From: Akkermansia sp.
GTDB lineage: Bacteria > Verrucomicrobiota > Verrucomicrobiia > Verrucomicrobiales > Akkermansiaceae
Reading direction: 5' to 3'
Length of the DNA: 64,000 bases
Assembly (NCBI GenBank): GCA_017549485.1
Contig: JAFYUT010000076.1
Span: 1 to 64,000 of the forward strand
A program made the position numbers and the translations under genes. Shown piece by piece: positions 17,589 to 28,134 of this stretch (positions within the stretch are counted from its first letter, which is position 1; the number at the start of each line of letters is the position of its first letter). The notes under the pieces were generated by a model that ran no database searches, was not told the origin of the DNA, and saw only the letters and a list, made by a program, of their open reading frames with translations.

Positions 17589-19529
17589 TCAGGCTTCTTC
17601 ATCGGGGAAAATGAACTCCTTGGGAGCAGGGGTGATGGCCTTAATGGTCATCTTGTGCTGTGCACCGCCGATTTCGAGCGGAATGCGTATGGAGTCACCC
17701 ACCTTGTGCCAGATGAGGCGTGCACCCAGCTTAGAGTTGTAGGGGATAACGCCCTGCTCGGGGATGGAGTCCCATGCACCGAGAATGGTGTATACAGCCT
17801 TAAGCCCCTTGCTGTTGCTGAAGGTAACCTGAGTGCCGATTCCGGTTTGCTCGCAAGAAACATCGGCAAAGTCCGTGGGCTCAGCCTGAGAGAGCAGTCG
17901 AGACAGCTCCTCGGAGCGGCGCATAAGCACTTGGCGTGTAGCCTTGGCATCTTGGTAACCACCGTTCTCGCGAAGGTCGCCTTCGGCACGGGTGATTTCC
18001 AAGTCATGCTTGTTCTTGGGAATCTTAACGTTGATGAGCTCTTCGTACTCGGCCTTACGGGCGGCGAAGGAGCGCAGGGAGACATACAGGTGTTGTTTCT
18101 CTTTAACCTGCACGCGGGCAAGTACTACCTCCTGCAGAGAGGGGTGCACCTTCATCATGTTGGCCAACAGAAGGTTGCGGTCCAAATCAGGCAGGGCGGA
18201 GGAGTCATACAAAGCCTTGGCAAAAGGACGAGCCTCAAGCTCAGAGAGACCTGTTACCAAATCCGGAGCCAACTCCTTATCCTCCAACAATCTGTTGCGC
18301 AAACGCAGGGCACGGTTGGGGCCACCCTCTGAGCTGTCGCGCTCAATGGTGTTAATGATGTGGGCACCCAGCAACATCTTGTTCTTGTCTACCAACTCCT
18401 TAGCGACACCGTTGCGGGCGTTGCAAATCCAAATAAGAACCTCGGGGCTGAGGGTCTGGCGAGAAATGCCGTTGGTCAAGTCAGCAAACAGCTGCTCTTT
18501 GCCGCCCTTGGAAATGATAAAGTCGGCAGAAGGTGCTGTTACTTTGGCGCCACCGAAGAGGAAGATGTTGGTGGTGTATGCCAGCCAGCTGTCCGGGTAA
18601 GCCTCGGGCAGAGCTTCGTATACCTTGTGTTGGCGAGCAACGGAAAGCTCCCCGATGTACTGCACCAGCTCCTCGGAGGGGATGGTTTGCAGCTTGTCGG
18701 CCAGAGTCTTGAGCTCTGTTACGCCTGCTTCGGTAAGGGCTGCGTCCAACTGAGCCTGCTTGGCGGCATCATTACCTGTGGTGGCCTCTAAGATGTCATC
18801 GCGAATGATGATAAGCTCTAGCACATGTTGGGGCTCTGCGCGGTCTTGCTCAATGTCCTTCTCCATGGCCTTGACCAGCTGGGCGGCAATTTGATACTCA
18901 CCTGCCAAAGCCTCAATATGGCTCTGGTCGATAATGCGTACGCAGCTTTCAAGGGAGGTTGCCTCCGTGTAATCGGCCAGCAATGCTTCAGCTGCGCTGG
19001 CTGCCTCGCGGGTGCGGATGGTCTCGCCCTTCTTCGTGGGCAGGCGGAAACGCGGGTCTTCCTTCATGGCTACGCGGGCTTTCTCCCACCATGCCTTCCA
19101 GTTTTCCTCAGGGATGATACGGCCACTCAAGAACTTCTCTAAGTCTTCGGGCAGCATTTCGAGCACTTCATTTACGCCCTCACGCAGGGAGAAGTTGTGC
19201 TCCAGTACAAAAGCAATGAACTCCAAAATGGTGTCTTTTCCTTCAGCTTTGGCTCGGCAACCGGCGGCGTCGTCAAAACAGGTAATCAGGAAGTGGCCTT
19301 GGGGTACAGGTGTGAGCTGGTTGAATGCCAGCTTGAGGCCCATTACATAATGAGCATTTTTTTCAAAGTCGATCTTTACGAGATTTTTGGCCAGTGACCA
19401 AGCCTCTACCTTGCCAACGCCCCATTCAGGGTGCATGACGTAGTTGGCGGGAGAGAATTTGTCCAAGCGCATCGCAAAGTCCGCCGGGATTTTTCCGGCT
19501 GCTACAAGTTTTTCTAAATCACCATGCAT
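17589..19529 (-). CDS. GreA-type transcription elongation factor with a 490-residue N-terminal extension
   Basis: Encodes 646 residues. The last 160 resemble GreA/GreB: a coiled-coil tip with the acidic motif in ITRAEGDLRENGGYQDAK (the D and E that would reach into the RNA polymerase secondary channel), then the FKBP-like C-terminal domain (VIPYNSKLGARLIWHKVGD). Residues 1-480 are a helical extension that includes a CarD-like stretch, PEWGVGKVEAWS. It probably stimulates RNA cleavage by backtracked polymerase. The start at 19529 is chosen because the ATG four codons upstream overlaps the promoter -10 box. A single-domain greA is not seen in this window. Confidence 0.85.
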   Translation of the reverse strand: MHGDLEKLVAAGKIPADFAMRLDKFSPANYVMHPEWGVGKVEAWSLAKNLVKIDFEKNAHYVMGLKLAFNQLTPVPQGHFLITCFDDAAGCRAKAEGKDTILEFIAFVLEHNFSLREGVNEVLEMLPEDLEKFLSGRIIPEENWKAWWEKARVAMKEDPRFRLPTKKGETIRTREAASAAEALLADYTEATSLESCVRIIDQSHIEALAGEYQIAAQLVKAMEKDIEQDRAEPQHVLELIIIRDDILEATTGNDAAKQAQLDAALTEAGVTELKTLADKLQTIPSEELVQYIGELSVARQHKVYEALPEAYPDSWLAYTTNIFLFGGAKVTAPSADFIISKGGKEQLFADLTNGISRQTLSPEVLIWICNARNGVAKELVDKNKMLLGAHIINTIERDSSEGGPNRALRLRNRLLEDKELAPDLVTGLSELEARPFAKALYDSSALPDLDRNLLLANMMKVHPSLQEVVLARVQVKEKQHLYVSLRSFAARKAEYEELINVKIPKNKHDLEITRAEGDLRENGGYQDAKATRQVLMRRSEELSRLLSQAEPTDFADVSCEQTGIGTQVTFSNSKGLKAVYTILGAWDSIPEQGVIPYNSKLGARLIWHKVGDSIRIPLEIGGAQHKMTIKAITPAPKEFIFPDEEA

Positions 19530-19539
19530 ACGTGTCACC

Positions 19540-19567
19540 ATATTACCATACCTTTAGTCAAGGTCAA
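19540..19567 (-). promoter_or_regulatory. Sigma-70 promoter of the GreA-fusion gene
   Basis: On the minus strand TTGACC (19562-19567), a 16-bp spacer, and TAATAT (19540-19545). Ten bases separate the -10 box from the ATG at 19529, implying a leader of about 3 bases. Confidence 0.6.
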
Positions 19568-19667
19568 CCCCCGAATTATCTTTTTTTTAATTTTTTTTAG
19601 AATTTCTGCGTTCTACCTCTTGCCAAATGGGGGGTGTTTGGGTTATTCTTTGCGCCAAAGCGAATTT

Positions 19668-20096
19668 ATGAGAGAGCAATTTTACATCTTGCGACAACAG
19701 GGTGCGGTGCCGGAGGGGCCGTTCTTTCGTGAGGCTCTCACGGGCATGCGCGCACGCGCTGAAATAACAGATGTTACTCCTTGTATGCGTATTGGGCAAG
19801 GGGAGTGGCTGCCCTATGCAGAATTGCCGCCTCCGCCGCAGTGTCCTCCTTCATACACTGTATGGAGTATGATAAGTGTTTTTTGTTGTTTTCCTTTCAG
19901 CTTGATTGCTATACGTCAATCATCACGTGTGGCGGAGCTGTATGCGCAGGGGCTCTATGCTGAGGCTTGCGCGGCATCTCGCTCTGCTAGGCGGTGGAAT
20001 ATGATTTTTACGGTAACAGTTGTCCTGCTGTTGATATTCTGTGCGTTTGCTTTTCATTTTGCCTATGAAGTGTGGCAGGGTAATTGGGATATGTGA
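19668..20096 (+). CDS. GYF_2-like plus CD225/dispanin-like membrane protein, 142 aa
   Basis: Encodes 142 residues. Residues 4-50 (YILRQQGAVPEGPFFREAL, then GQGEWLPYAELP) resemble the GYF_2 module found at the N-terminus of bacterial membrane proteins. Residues 62-135 resemble the CD225/dispanin fold: a first hydrophobic segment with FCCFPFSLIAIRQSSRV, the loop ELYAQGLYAEACAASRSARRW, then a second helix (MIFTVTVVLLLIFCAFAF). The ATG at 19668 begins the folded part; upstream in-frame codons precede recognisable sequence. The following gene overlaps or abuts the stop. Function unknown. Confidence 0.75.
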   Translation: MREQFYILRQQGAVPEGPFFREALTGMRARAEITDVTPCMRIGQGEWLPYAELPPPPQCPPSYTVWSMISVFCCFPFSLIAIRQSSRVAELYAQGLYAEACAASRSARRWNMIFTVTVVLLLIFCAFAFHFAYEVWQGNWDM

Positions 20097-20125
20097 ATGA
20101 TAAAAAGAAAGTCGTAATAAGCACC

Positions 20126-20482
20126 ATGTCAGAGCCTGCAGAAAATCAAAAAGATGATATCAAAAGTGTAGATGCCTCGGAGATAAGCGTTTTGCTGCGC
20201 CAATTACTGGCAGAGCATCAGGCTGCAGACCACGCCTTTACCAACCGCATGATTCGCAGTGTGTGCCATACACTGATTGTTACCCAAATTACCGTGATGC
20301 TGACCGCGTTGGGCACGGGTATAGGCGCCCTCATTCATGTAGATGTTCCTTTCAAGGGCGCGGCTTGGGGCATGATTATCGGTTGGTGTTTGGGAATGTT
20401 GTTTGTTTTTTATCAAAAATACATGGCCAACCGTGCCCGCAATGCCATCATCCAAAAACATACGGGCGAGAACAACTCATAG
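20126..20482 (+). CDS. Small two-helix membrane protein, 118 aa
   Basis: Encodes 118 residues from the ATG at 20126: a charged N-terminus (SEPAENQKDDIKSV), an amphipathic stretch (ISVLLRQLLAEHQAADHAF), then two hydrophobic helices (LIVTQITVMLTALGTGIGAL and WGMIIGWCLGMLFVFY) and a basic C-terminus. In-frame GTG (20093) and TTG (20084) codons could extend it so that it overlaps the previous gene; the choice is uncertain. Probably co-transcribed with the CD225-like gene. No family recognised. Confidence 0.65.
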   Translation: MSEPAENQKDDIKSVDASEISVLLRQLLAEHQAADHAFTNRMIRSVCHTLIVTQITVMLTALGTGIGALIHVDVPFKGAAWGMIIGWCLGMLFVFYQKYMANRARNAIIQKHTGENNS

Positions 20483-20485
20483 TTG

Positions 20486-21328
20486 TTACTTGTTGAGCGC
20501 TTGATGCGTTGCTCTTATTGCTCTGCATTTGGGCAGGGCATCGTCTTCTTCAAACTCTGCGTTGCTGTAATACTGCTCGCAATAGGTGAGCAGGTTGAGT
20601 ATGGATTCTCGCCCTTGGGGTGTTTCTTCTTGGGCGGATAGTAAGGTGCGTTGACTCAGAAAATGCAGGGTAGACTCTGCAACCATGCTTTCCCCGTAAT
20701 CTTTGTGGTCAAAGAGCCCCGCTCTGAAGTCTCGGTAGAAATGCTCCCATGCCTTGACATAATAGGCGAAGGCGTTGGGGCCTAAGTAGTAAAAACTCTC
20801 CATGAAAGAGCAACAGCAGTCAATGTCCTCCTCAAGACTGCGGTAGATGTCTTCCACTGTTTTGCCTAAAAAGTGACGAACAGCGCTGCGCTCGTCCAAA
20901 GAATCGTGTATATTGATGTCTTGCAGTGTGGGCAAGCCTTTCTTTCCGGTGATGCTTTCAAGATACGCATGGTATTCTCGCGGCAAGGCGATATTCGGTA
21001 TGTTGAAGGCTTCGTAAAACAGGGGTACCGCCTCTTCTATGGAGAATCCGTCAAAATGGTGTACGACGAAGCGGTAATTTTTATTGTTGTAGGTGCGCAA
21101 AACGTCTGCCATGCAAATAAACTTCCACACGTAGCTATTGATTTCATCACCATCTCCGGTAATGGGTATGCCGTAGCTATGGGGGTATGCGCCCTCTCGT
21201 GAAAACTGAATCTCCTTGCCGTTGAACAGGTTGTTGTATGCTGTGTTTGCTGCTTTTTTGTCAGCGTCATACCTGCTGCCGTATACGTGTACGGTTATCT
21301 GATTTGCGGGTAGTTGTTTCTTTTTCAT
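20486..21328 (-). CDS. Hypothetical protein, 280 aa
   Basis: Encodes 280 residues, starting MKKKQLPANQITVHVYGSRY. There is no signal peptide or membrane helix. The sequence is acidic, aromatic and mostly helical in its second half, with a Cys-rich spot (EEDIDCCCSFMESFYYLG). Not recognised. The start codon lies only six bases beyond the T-run of the leuS terminator, so expression may depend on readthrough from leuS or on a promoter inside the leuS 3' end. Its stop is 3 bp from the convergent 20126-20482 gene. Confidence 0.65.
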   Translation of the reverse strand: MKKKQLPANQITVHVYGSRYDADKKAANTAYNNLFNGKEIQFSREGAYPHSYGIPITGDGDEINSYVWKFICMADVLRTYNNKNYRFVVHHFDGFSIEEAVPLFYEAFNIPNIALPREYHAYLESITGKKGLPTLQDINIHDSLDERSAVRHFLGKTVEDIYRSLEEDIDCCCSFMESFYYLGPNAFAYYVKAWEHFYRDFRAGLFDHKDYGESMVAESTLHFLSQRTLLSAQEETPQGRESILNLLTYCEQYYSNAEFEEDDALPKCRAIRATHQALNK

Positions 21329-21332
21329 TCGC

Positions 21333-21377
21333 AAAAAAAAAGCCCGCCCCTCATCGCGTCGTTTGATGAGGGGCGGG
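21333..21377 (-). terminator. Intrinsic terminator of leuS
   Basis: A 13-bp perfect stem (CCCGCCCCTCATC/GATGAGGGGCGGG) with a 9-base loop is followed by nine T residues on the minus strand, 11 bp after the leuS stop and directly against the next gene's start. Confidence 0.93.
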
Positions 21378-21388
21378 GTAAAGGTTTA

Positions 21389-23962
<2,574 letters not shown>

Positions 23963-23972
23963 GTCGCGCGCG

Positions 23973-24001
23973 ACTATAATACATTCACGCATGAAAATCA
24001 A
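23973..24001 (-). promoter_or_regulatory. Sigma-70 promoter of leuS
   Basis: On the minus strand TTGATT (23996-24001), a 17-bp spacer, and TATAGT (23973-23978). The -10 box ends 10 bp before the ATG at 23962, predicting a leader of about 3 bases. Confidence 0.7.
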
Positions 24002-24066
24002 GACTTTTCCTTGATTTTACCGTGCAGATGTCAAACAAAACGGTATTTGTGAGGGCAAATGCAGAT

Positions 24067-24507
24067 TCAATCTCTGTGGTAGGGGGTGCCGGCCAGCATG
24101 GTGTGCAGGCGGTAGATTTGCTCCAGTAGCACCACAAGCGCCAGCTCGTGCTGCATGGTGTGGCGGCCCAAAGAGAGTACGTGGTCACACTGTTGGCGGA
24201 GGGCGGGGGTGTGGCCATCCGCCGCGCCGATGAGGAATGCTACGTGCTTTACGGCGTGCATCTGCCAATCTTTGGCGCGTTTCTCCAGCTCACGAGAGGT
24301 CCAATTCTCCCCTCGTTCATCCATGGCAATACGCAGGCATCCTTTGCTGGCCTCCAGCAAGCGGGCCGACACCTCTTCGGAGCTGCCCGCTTTAACGTAG
24401 CGTATTTCTACCTTGCCGAATGGTTTAAGGCGTTCTTCAAAAAAAGCAACACCTTGGCGGGCATAAGCAATAGAGGGTTTGGCGGCGGCCAGTATGATGA
24501 AGTCCAT
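24067..24507 (-). CDS. rlmH: 23S rRNA (pseudouridine-1915-N3)-methyltransferase RlmH
   Basis: Encodes 146 residues. It is a SPOUT methyltransferase that uses S-adenosylmethionine to methylate pseudouridine 1915 of helix 69. The AdoMet knot region is seen in [13 protein letters not shown], and the C-terminal signature is [19 protein letters not shown]. It follows the phosphatase gene by 13 bp, so lpxA, the phosphatase and rlmH form one operon. Confidence 0.95.
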   Translation of the reverse strand: MDFIILAAAKPSIAYARQGVAFFEERLKPFGKVEIRYVKAGSSEEVSARLLEASKGCLRIAMDERGENWTSRELEKRAKDWQMHAVKHVAFLIGAADGHTPALRQQCDHVLSLGRHTMQHELALVVLLEQIYRLHTMLAGTPYHRD

Positions 24508-24520
24508 GTTGCCGGGAAAA

Positions 24521-25186
24521 TCAGTTTTTTATCAAATGGTTGTATAGCTCATCTACAGAGCCGAAGAGCGGGGCGGGGTAAGCGGCCAGCTCCGTAACAT
24601 CGGCATACCCCCAAGCTACCAAGGCAAGTTTGCACGCCGCGTTCTCTGCGGTCTTGGCATCAAAAAGAGAATCGCCTACCATGGTTATCTCTTGCGGCGC
24701 AACGCCCCATTGACGGGCTATGTGCAAAAGTGAATCCGGTGCGGGTTTGCGGGGAAACTCGCCCGTATAGCCTAAAATGCAACTGAAAGGTGTATGCGGA
24801 AACAGGGCTTTCACCATAGGTTCCGTTACATCATGCGGCTTGTTGGACAGCACCGCAAGCATGGCCCCCGCAGCGCTCAGCTGCGTCAGCATATCGGCAA
24901 CGCCGGGGTAGGGACGGGTGTAGTCGCCTTGCCAGCAGGTGGGATACTCCTTGCGAAAATGCCCGTGCATGGCTTCCAGTTCTGCTGGAGGCGTGTGCTT
25001 GGCATCTTCGTATCCTAATGCTTTGCCGCATAAATTGGCCGCCCCACTACCGATCATGGTGCGAACGGCGGCGGGGCTATGCTCCGGAAGACCCAGCGCA
25101 CGCAGAGAGCGGTTTACACCCTCTGCGATACCCGGTAGGGAGTCTACCAAGGTGCCGTCCAGGTCAAATACGATATGGCGTTTCAT
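24521..25186 (-). CDS. HAD-family phosphatase, phosphoglycolate phosphatase-like
   Basis: Encodes 221 residues. HAD motif I is [15 protein letters not shown], motif II lies around LAVLSNKPH, and motif III/IV are KPAPDSLL and [15 protein letters not shown]. The cap is alpha-helical (subfamily I), as in Gph, which dephosphorylates 2-phosphoglycolate from DNA repair. The substrate cannot be fixed by sequence alone. Its ATG overlaps the lpxA stop by one base (TGATG), so translation is coupled. Confidence 0.88.
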   Translation of the reverse strand: MKRHIVFDLDGTLVDSLPGIAEGVNRSLRALGLPEHSPAAVRTMIGSGAANLCGKALGYEDAKHTPPAELEAMHGHFRKEYPTCWQGDYTRPYPGVADMLTQLSAAGAMLAVLSNKPHDVTEPMVKALFPHTPFSCILGYTGEFPRKPAPDSLLHIARQWGVAPQEITMVGDSLFDAKTAENAACKLALVAWGYADVTELAAYPAPLFGSVDELYNHLIKN

Positions 25187-25968
25187 CAGCGGAGGAATCC
25201 GCGCTCAGAGGTGCGCAGGAATTCAATCAGGCGTAATACGTGCGGGTTGCTGCCGTATTTCTCATCTTCCAGTACTGCGGGTATGCTGTCTGTTACGACG
25301 GATTTTTTGTCCAAGAAAAGCTTGCGGTAGGCAAACTTAAGTGCGCGGATATCAATGTCTGCAAAACCGCGGCGTTGCAGGCCTACGCTGTTGATGGTGC
25401 GTAATTGGGCGGGGTTGCCCTCTGCAATCATGTAGGGGGCTACGTCTTGCGTAATACGTGCGCAACCGCCAATCATAGCGTGATCGCCCACGCGGGTGAA
25501 TTGGTGCAAGCCGGCGCAGCCTCCCACAATAACCCAGTCGCCAATGGTGCAGTGCCCGGCTGCTGCTGCGTAGCCGGAGAAAATGCAGTGGTTGCCCACA
25601 TGGCACTCGTGGCCGCAGTGGCTGTTGATGAGGAAAAGGTTGTGGCTGCCGATGATGGTCTTTGTCTCCGGCGTGGTGGAACGGTTGATATTGCAGTTTT
25701 CTCGGAATACGTTGTAGTCACCTACTTCTAAAACCGTGGGTTCTCCTGCATATTTAAGATCCTGGGTCTTCAAGCCGATTGCGCAGAACGGGAAGAACTC
25801 GTTGCCCTTGCCGAAGGTGGAGGGCCCCCCGAGTACCACATGGTTATGCAACACGCAGCCCTCGCCGAGCTTTACATGCGGGCCTACTACACAGTAAGGC
25901 CCTACTATTACATCATCCGCCAATTCGGCGGTCGGATCTATTATTGCTGTAGGATGAATCTGAGCCAT
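25186..25968 (-). CDS. lpxA: UDP-N-acetylglucosamine acyltransferase (lipid A synthesis)
   Basis: Encodes 260 residues. LpxA transfers a 3-hydroxyacyl chain from ACP to UDP-GlcNAc, the first step of lipid A synthesis, and acts as a cytoplasmic trimer. The left-handed beta-helix of hexapeptide repeats runs through residues 3-190 (IHPTAIIDPTAELADDVIVG; the catalytic His lies in INSHCGHECHVG), and a helical C-terminal domain follows (GFADIDIRALKFAYRKLF). Its presence shows a Gram-negative envelope with LPS. The -10 box ends six bases before the ATG, so a leaderless mRNA is predicted. Confidence 0.96.
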   Translation of the reverse strand: MAQIHPTAIIDPTAELADDVIVGPYCVVGPHVKLGEGCVLHNHVVLGGPSTFGKGNEFFPFCAIGLKTQDLKYAGEPTVLEVGDYNVFRENCNINRSTTPETKTIIGSHNLFLINSHCGHECHVGNHCIFSGYAAAAGHCTIGDWVIVGGCAGLHQFTRVGDHAMIGGCARITQDVAPYMIAEGNPAQLRTINSVGLQRRGFADIDIRALKFAYRKLFLDKKSVVTDSIPAVLEDEKYGSNPHVLRLIEFLRTSERGFLR

Positions 25969-25974
25969 AACTGC

Positions 25975-26003
25975 ATTCTAACGCCTAGCCCCCTCCGCTT
26001 CAA
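25975..26003 (-). promoter_or_regulatory. Sigma-70 promoter of the lpxA operon
   Basis: On the minus strand TTGAAG (25998-26003), a 17-bp spacer, and TAGAAT (25975-25980). Six bases separate the -10 box from the lpxA ATG. Confidence 0.65.
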
Positions 26004-26099
26004 GTAAAAAATCCCGCTTTCCGGTAAAAAATATATGTTTAATGCTAAAAAGGCAACGATAGAGCAGGCTCTAGAATTGATGCAGGGAGGGGAGATAAC

Positions 26100-26126
26100 A
26101 AAAAAGCTCTGCAAACGCAGAGCTTT
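26100..26126 (-). terminator. Intrinsic terminator of tRNA-Ser
   Basis: The stem AAAGCTCTGC/GCAGAGCTTT with a 4-base loop is followed by T residues on the minus strand, about 10 bases beyond the tRNA 3' end. Confidence 0.85.
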
Positions 26127-26135
26127 CATGCATTC

Positions 26136-26225
26136 CGGAGCGGGGGGGATTCGAACCCCCGGTACTGTTTAACGCAGTACGTCCATTTAGCAAACGGGTG
26201 CTTTCAGCCTCTCAGCCACCGCTCC
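26136..26225 (-). tRNA. tRNA-Ser (anticodon GCT)
   Basis: A 90-nt gene with a long variable arm (GTACTGCGTTAAACAGTAC), typical of class II tRNAs. Acceptor arms are GGAGCGG/CCGCTCC with discriminator G. The anticodon loop TTGCTAA gives GCT, reading AGC and AGU. The T arm is GGGGGTTCGAATCCCCC. No CCA is encoded. It has its own promoter and terminator. Confidence 0.95.
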
Positions 26226-26243
26226 ATGAAGTATGTGGGGGTG

Positions 26244-26272
26244 ATTATACAGAAAGGTGGGGGCTTCGTCAA
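26244..26272 (-). promoter_or_regulatory. Sigma-70 promoter of tRNA-Ser
   Basis: On the minus strand TTGACG (26267-26272), a 17-bp spacer, and a perfect TATAAT (26244-26249), placing transcription start about 12 bases before the mature 5' end. Confidence 0.85.
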
Positions 26273-26364
26273 TAGTAAAATGAATTTTCAGTAAAAAAAG
26301 TATGACACAAGGGTGGAAAATTACAAAATGCAGCGCGCATGAGTGGCGTGGCCGAAGTAATAGC

Positions 26365-26393
26365 TTGACAAGAGGGGTGAAAAAGCGTATATT
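26365..26393 (+). promoter_or_regulatory. Sigma-70 promoter of yggL
   Basis: A perfect TTGACA (26365-26370), a 17-bp spacer, and TATATT (26388-26393). The -10 box ends nine bases before the ATG, so the leader is about 0-3 bases. Confidence 0.8.
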
Positions 26394-26402
26394 CAACGCA
26401 CC

Positions 26403-26726
26403 ATGAAGAAAAGACTGCGCAAGAAATACCGTGTGGGCGAGTTCCGCGAGCTTTGCTTTGAGTTTACCTTTGATTACAAAGGTGATATCGAATCTGCTGA
26501 GTGTGAGCAATTTTTGCACGCATTCGTGAACGATTGCATTGAGGCAAACGGGCTGAACTGCGAAGGCAACATGACGGATGCCGGTTGCAATATTACAGCC
26601 CGCGCAGAGGATGCGACCCAAACGAACGAGGCCCAGCGCCAAGCCGTCAAGGCATGGTTGGAGGGCCGTGAAGACGTTGAGGTCAAGTCTTTCGGCGAGC
26701 TGGTAGATGCCTGGTACAACTTCTGA
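26403..26726 (+). CDS. yggL: YggL family 50S ribosome-binding protein (DUF469)
   Basis: Encodes 107 residues. The YggL signature is clear: a basic N-terminus (MKKRLRKKYRVGEFRELCFE), a central VNDCIEANGLNCEG and the C-terminal EAQRQAVKAWLEGRED. In Enterobacteria YggL associates with the large ribosomal subunit; its exact role is not settled. The gene has a near-consensus promoter and predicted leaderless start, and lies 94 bp upstream of citrate synthase on the same strand. Confidence 0.85.
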   Translation: MKKRLRKKYRVGEFRELCFEFTFDYKGDIESAECEQFLHAFVNDCIEANGLNCEGNMTDAGCNITARAEDATQTNEAQRQAVKAWLEGREDVEVKSFGELVDAWYNF

Positions 26727-26820
26727 TGAAGTGAGTACGGGAAATCAGCCCCGTAACAAGTAACCACCGAGCGTGGGCCCGGCCCGCGCCCGGTACCATA
26801 TCCCCCCATATAAAACAAGA

Positions 26821-27963
26821 ATGAACGACAAGCAGACAACAGAAAAACCCGTGTTTAACAAAGGTCTTAAGGGTGTCATTGCCAATGAGACCGGGCTGAG
26901 CGACGTGCGTGGTGAAGAGGGTCGCCTTCTTTACTGCGGCTACGAGATTGAGGACTTGGTAGATCTCTGCTCCTTTACTGAGATTATCTATCTTTTGCTC
27001 AATAAACGTCTGCCTAATCGCGATGAGTTGGAAGGGCTTGAGCAACGCCTGCGCCATGATCGTGAATTACCGCAACCCATTCTTGATTTCTTCAAAACAG
27101 CCACTAAAACGGCTCGCCCGATGAGTGCGCTGCGCACGGCTGTTTCGATGTTGGGTATGTATGATGACCGCACGAAAGACCCGACCCAGATGAAAGAAAT
27201 CGGGCTTTCACTCATTGCCAAGATTCCGGTAATGGCGGCCTATTACTACCGTATATGCCAAGGGCTTGATTTGCCCCCCATCCGTACGGATTTGGGTGAG
27301 GCAGCGCATTTCCTGTGGTTGCTCAAGGGTACGGAGCCCGATGAGCAAGAGGCTCATATTCTGGATGTAGCTTATATCTTGCATGCCGACCACGGTATGA
27401 ACGCCTCCACGTTCTCCTCCCGTGTGACGGCATCTACGCTGTCCGACATGTATTCCTGCATCACGGCTGCTATCGGTACCCTTAAAGGCCCGCTGCATGG
27501 CGGCGCCAATGAGGCTGTTATTGAGATGCTTAAAGAAATCGGCAGTGAGGAGAATGTGGAAGAATACATCAACAACAAGCTGGCCAACCGCGAGAAAATT
27601 TTCGGCATGGGCCACCGAGTGTATAAAACGCTTGACCCCCGCGCCCCGCAGCTGCGCCGTATCGCTATTCGCCTGACTCAGAAAATCGGTGAGCCGAAGT
27701 GGATTCGCATGAGCGACAAGATTGCCCGTTTGGTGCGTGCTCGCAAGGGGCTTAATGCCAATGTGGACTTCTACTCAGCCTCGGTATATTACAGCTTGGG
27801 GATTCCTACACGCATGTTCACAACGCTGTTTGCCATTGCCCGCTCTGCCGGTTGGGTGGCTCAGATTCTTGAGCAGTTGGAGGATAATACCCTTTTCCGC
27901 CCGCTTTCGCAGTACATAGGCCCGGATGACCCCTTGCTGGTGCCGATTCTGGATATGCGTTGA
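26821..27963 (+). CDS. gltA: Citrate synthase (citrate/2-methylcitrate synthase family)
   Basis: Encodes 380 residues. It condenses acetyl-CoA and oxaloacetate at entry to the TCA cycle. Catalytic regions are visible: the first His in GPLHGGANEAV, the second in FGMGHRVYKTLDPRAP, and the Asp in NVDFYSA. The short N-terminus and length fit the dimeric Gram-positive/CitZ-like type rather than the 430-residue hexameric type, so a 2-methylcitrate synthase role cannot be excluded. The start at 26821 is the ATG before the conserved LKGVIANETGLSDV; in-frame codons upstream lie in non-conserved GC-rich DNA. A terminator follows. Confidence 0.92.
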   Translation: MNDKQTTEKPVFNKGLKGVIANETGLSDVRGEEGRLLYCGYEIEDLVDLCSFTEIIYLLLNKRLPNRDELEGLEQRLRHDRELPQPILDFFKTATKTARPMSALRTAVSMLGMYDDRTKDPTQMKEIGLSLIAKIPVMAAYYYRICQGLDLPPIRTDLGEAAHFLWLLKGTEPDEQEAHILDVAYILHADHGMNASTFSSRVTASTLSDMYSCITAAIGTLKGPLHGGANEAVIEMLKEIGSEENVEEYINNKLANREKIFGMGHRVYKTLDPRAPQLRRIAIRLTQKIGEPKWIRMSDKIARLVRARKGLNANVDFYSASVYYSLGIPTRMFTTLFAIARSAGWVAQILEQLEDNTLFRPLSQYIGPDDPLLVPILDMR

Positions 27964-27980
27964 TTTTATTGTTATTTTCA

Positions 27981-28010
27981 GCCCTCTCTTTTGCCGGAGA
28001 GGGCCTTTTT
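27981..28010 (+). terminator. Intrinsic terminator of gltA
   Basis: The stem GCCCTCTC/GAGAGGGC with an 8-base loop is followed by CTTTTT, starting 17 bp after the stop codon. Confidence 0.88.
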
Positions 28011-28076
28011 GTGAAAAAAAATCAGATTTTCAGGCTACATAATCAAAAAAAGCTAGCGTTCACTCTAGGAGTATGC

Positions 28077-28082
28077 TAGAAT
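28077..28082 (+). promoter_or_regulatory. Possible -10 box upstream of fabH
   Basis: TAGAAT in the context TATGCTAGAATAAAG lies 52 bp before the fabH ATG. No convincing -35 box stands 16-18 bp upstream, so this is weak. A Shine-Dalgarno-like AAAGGAT precedes the ATG, unlike most genes here. Confidence 0.3.
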
Positions 28083-28134
28083 AAAGGTGTTCCCAATAGG
28101 GGAGAGACGTAACAACTCAACATTATCAAAGGAT

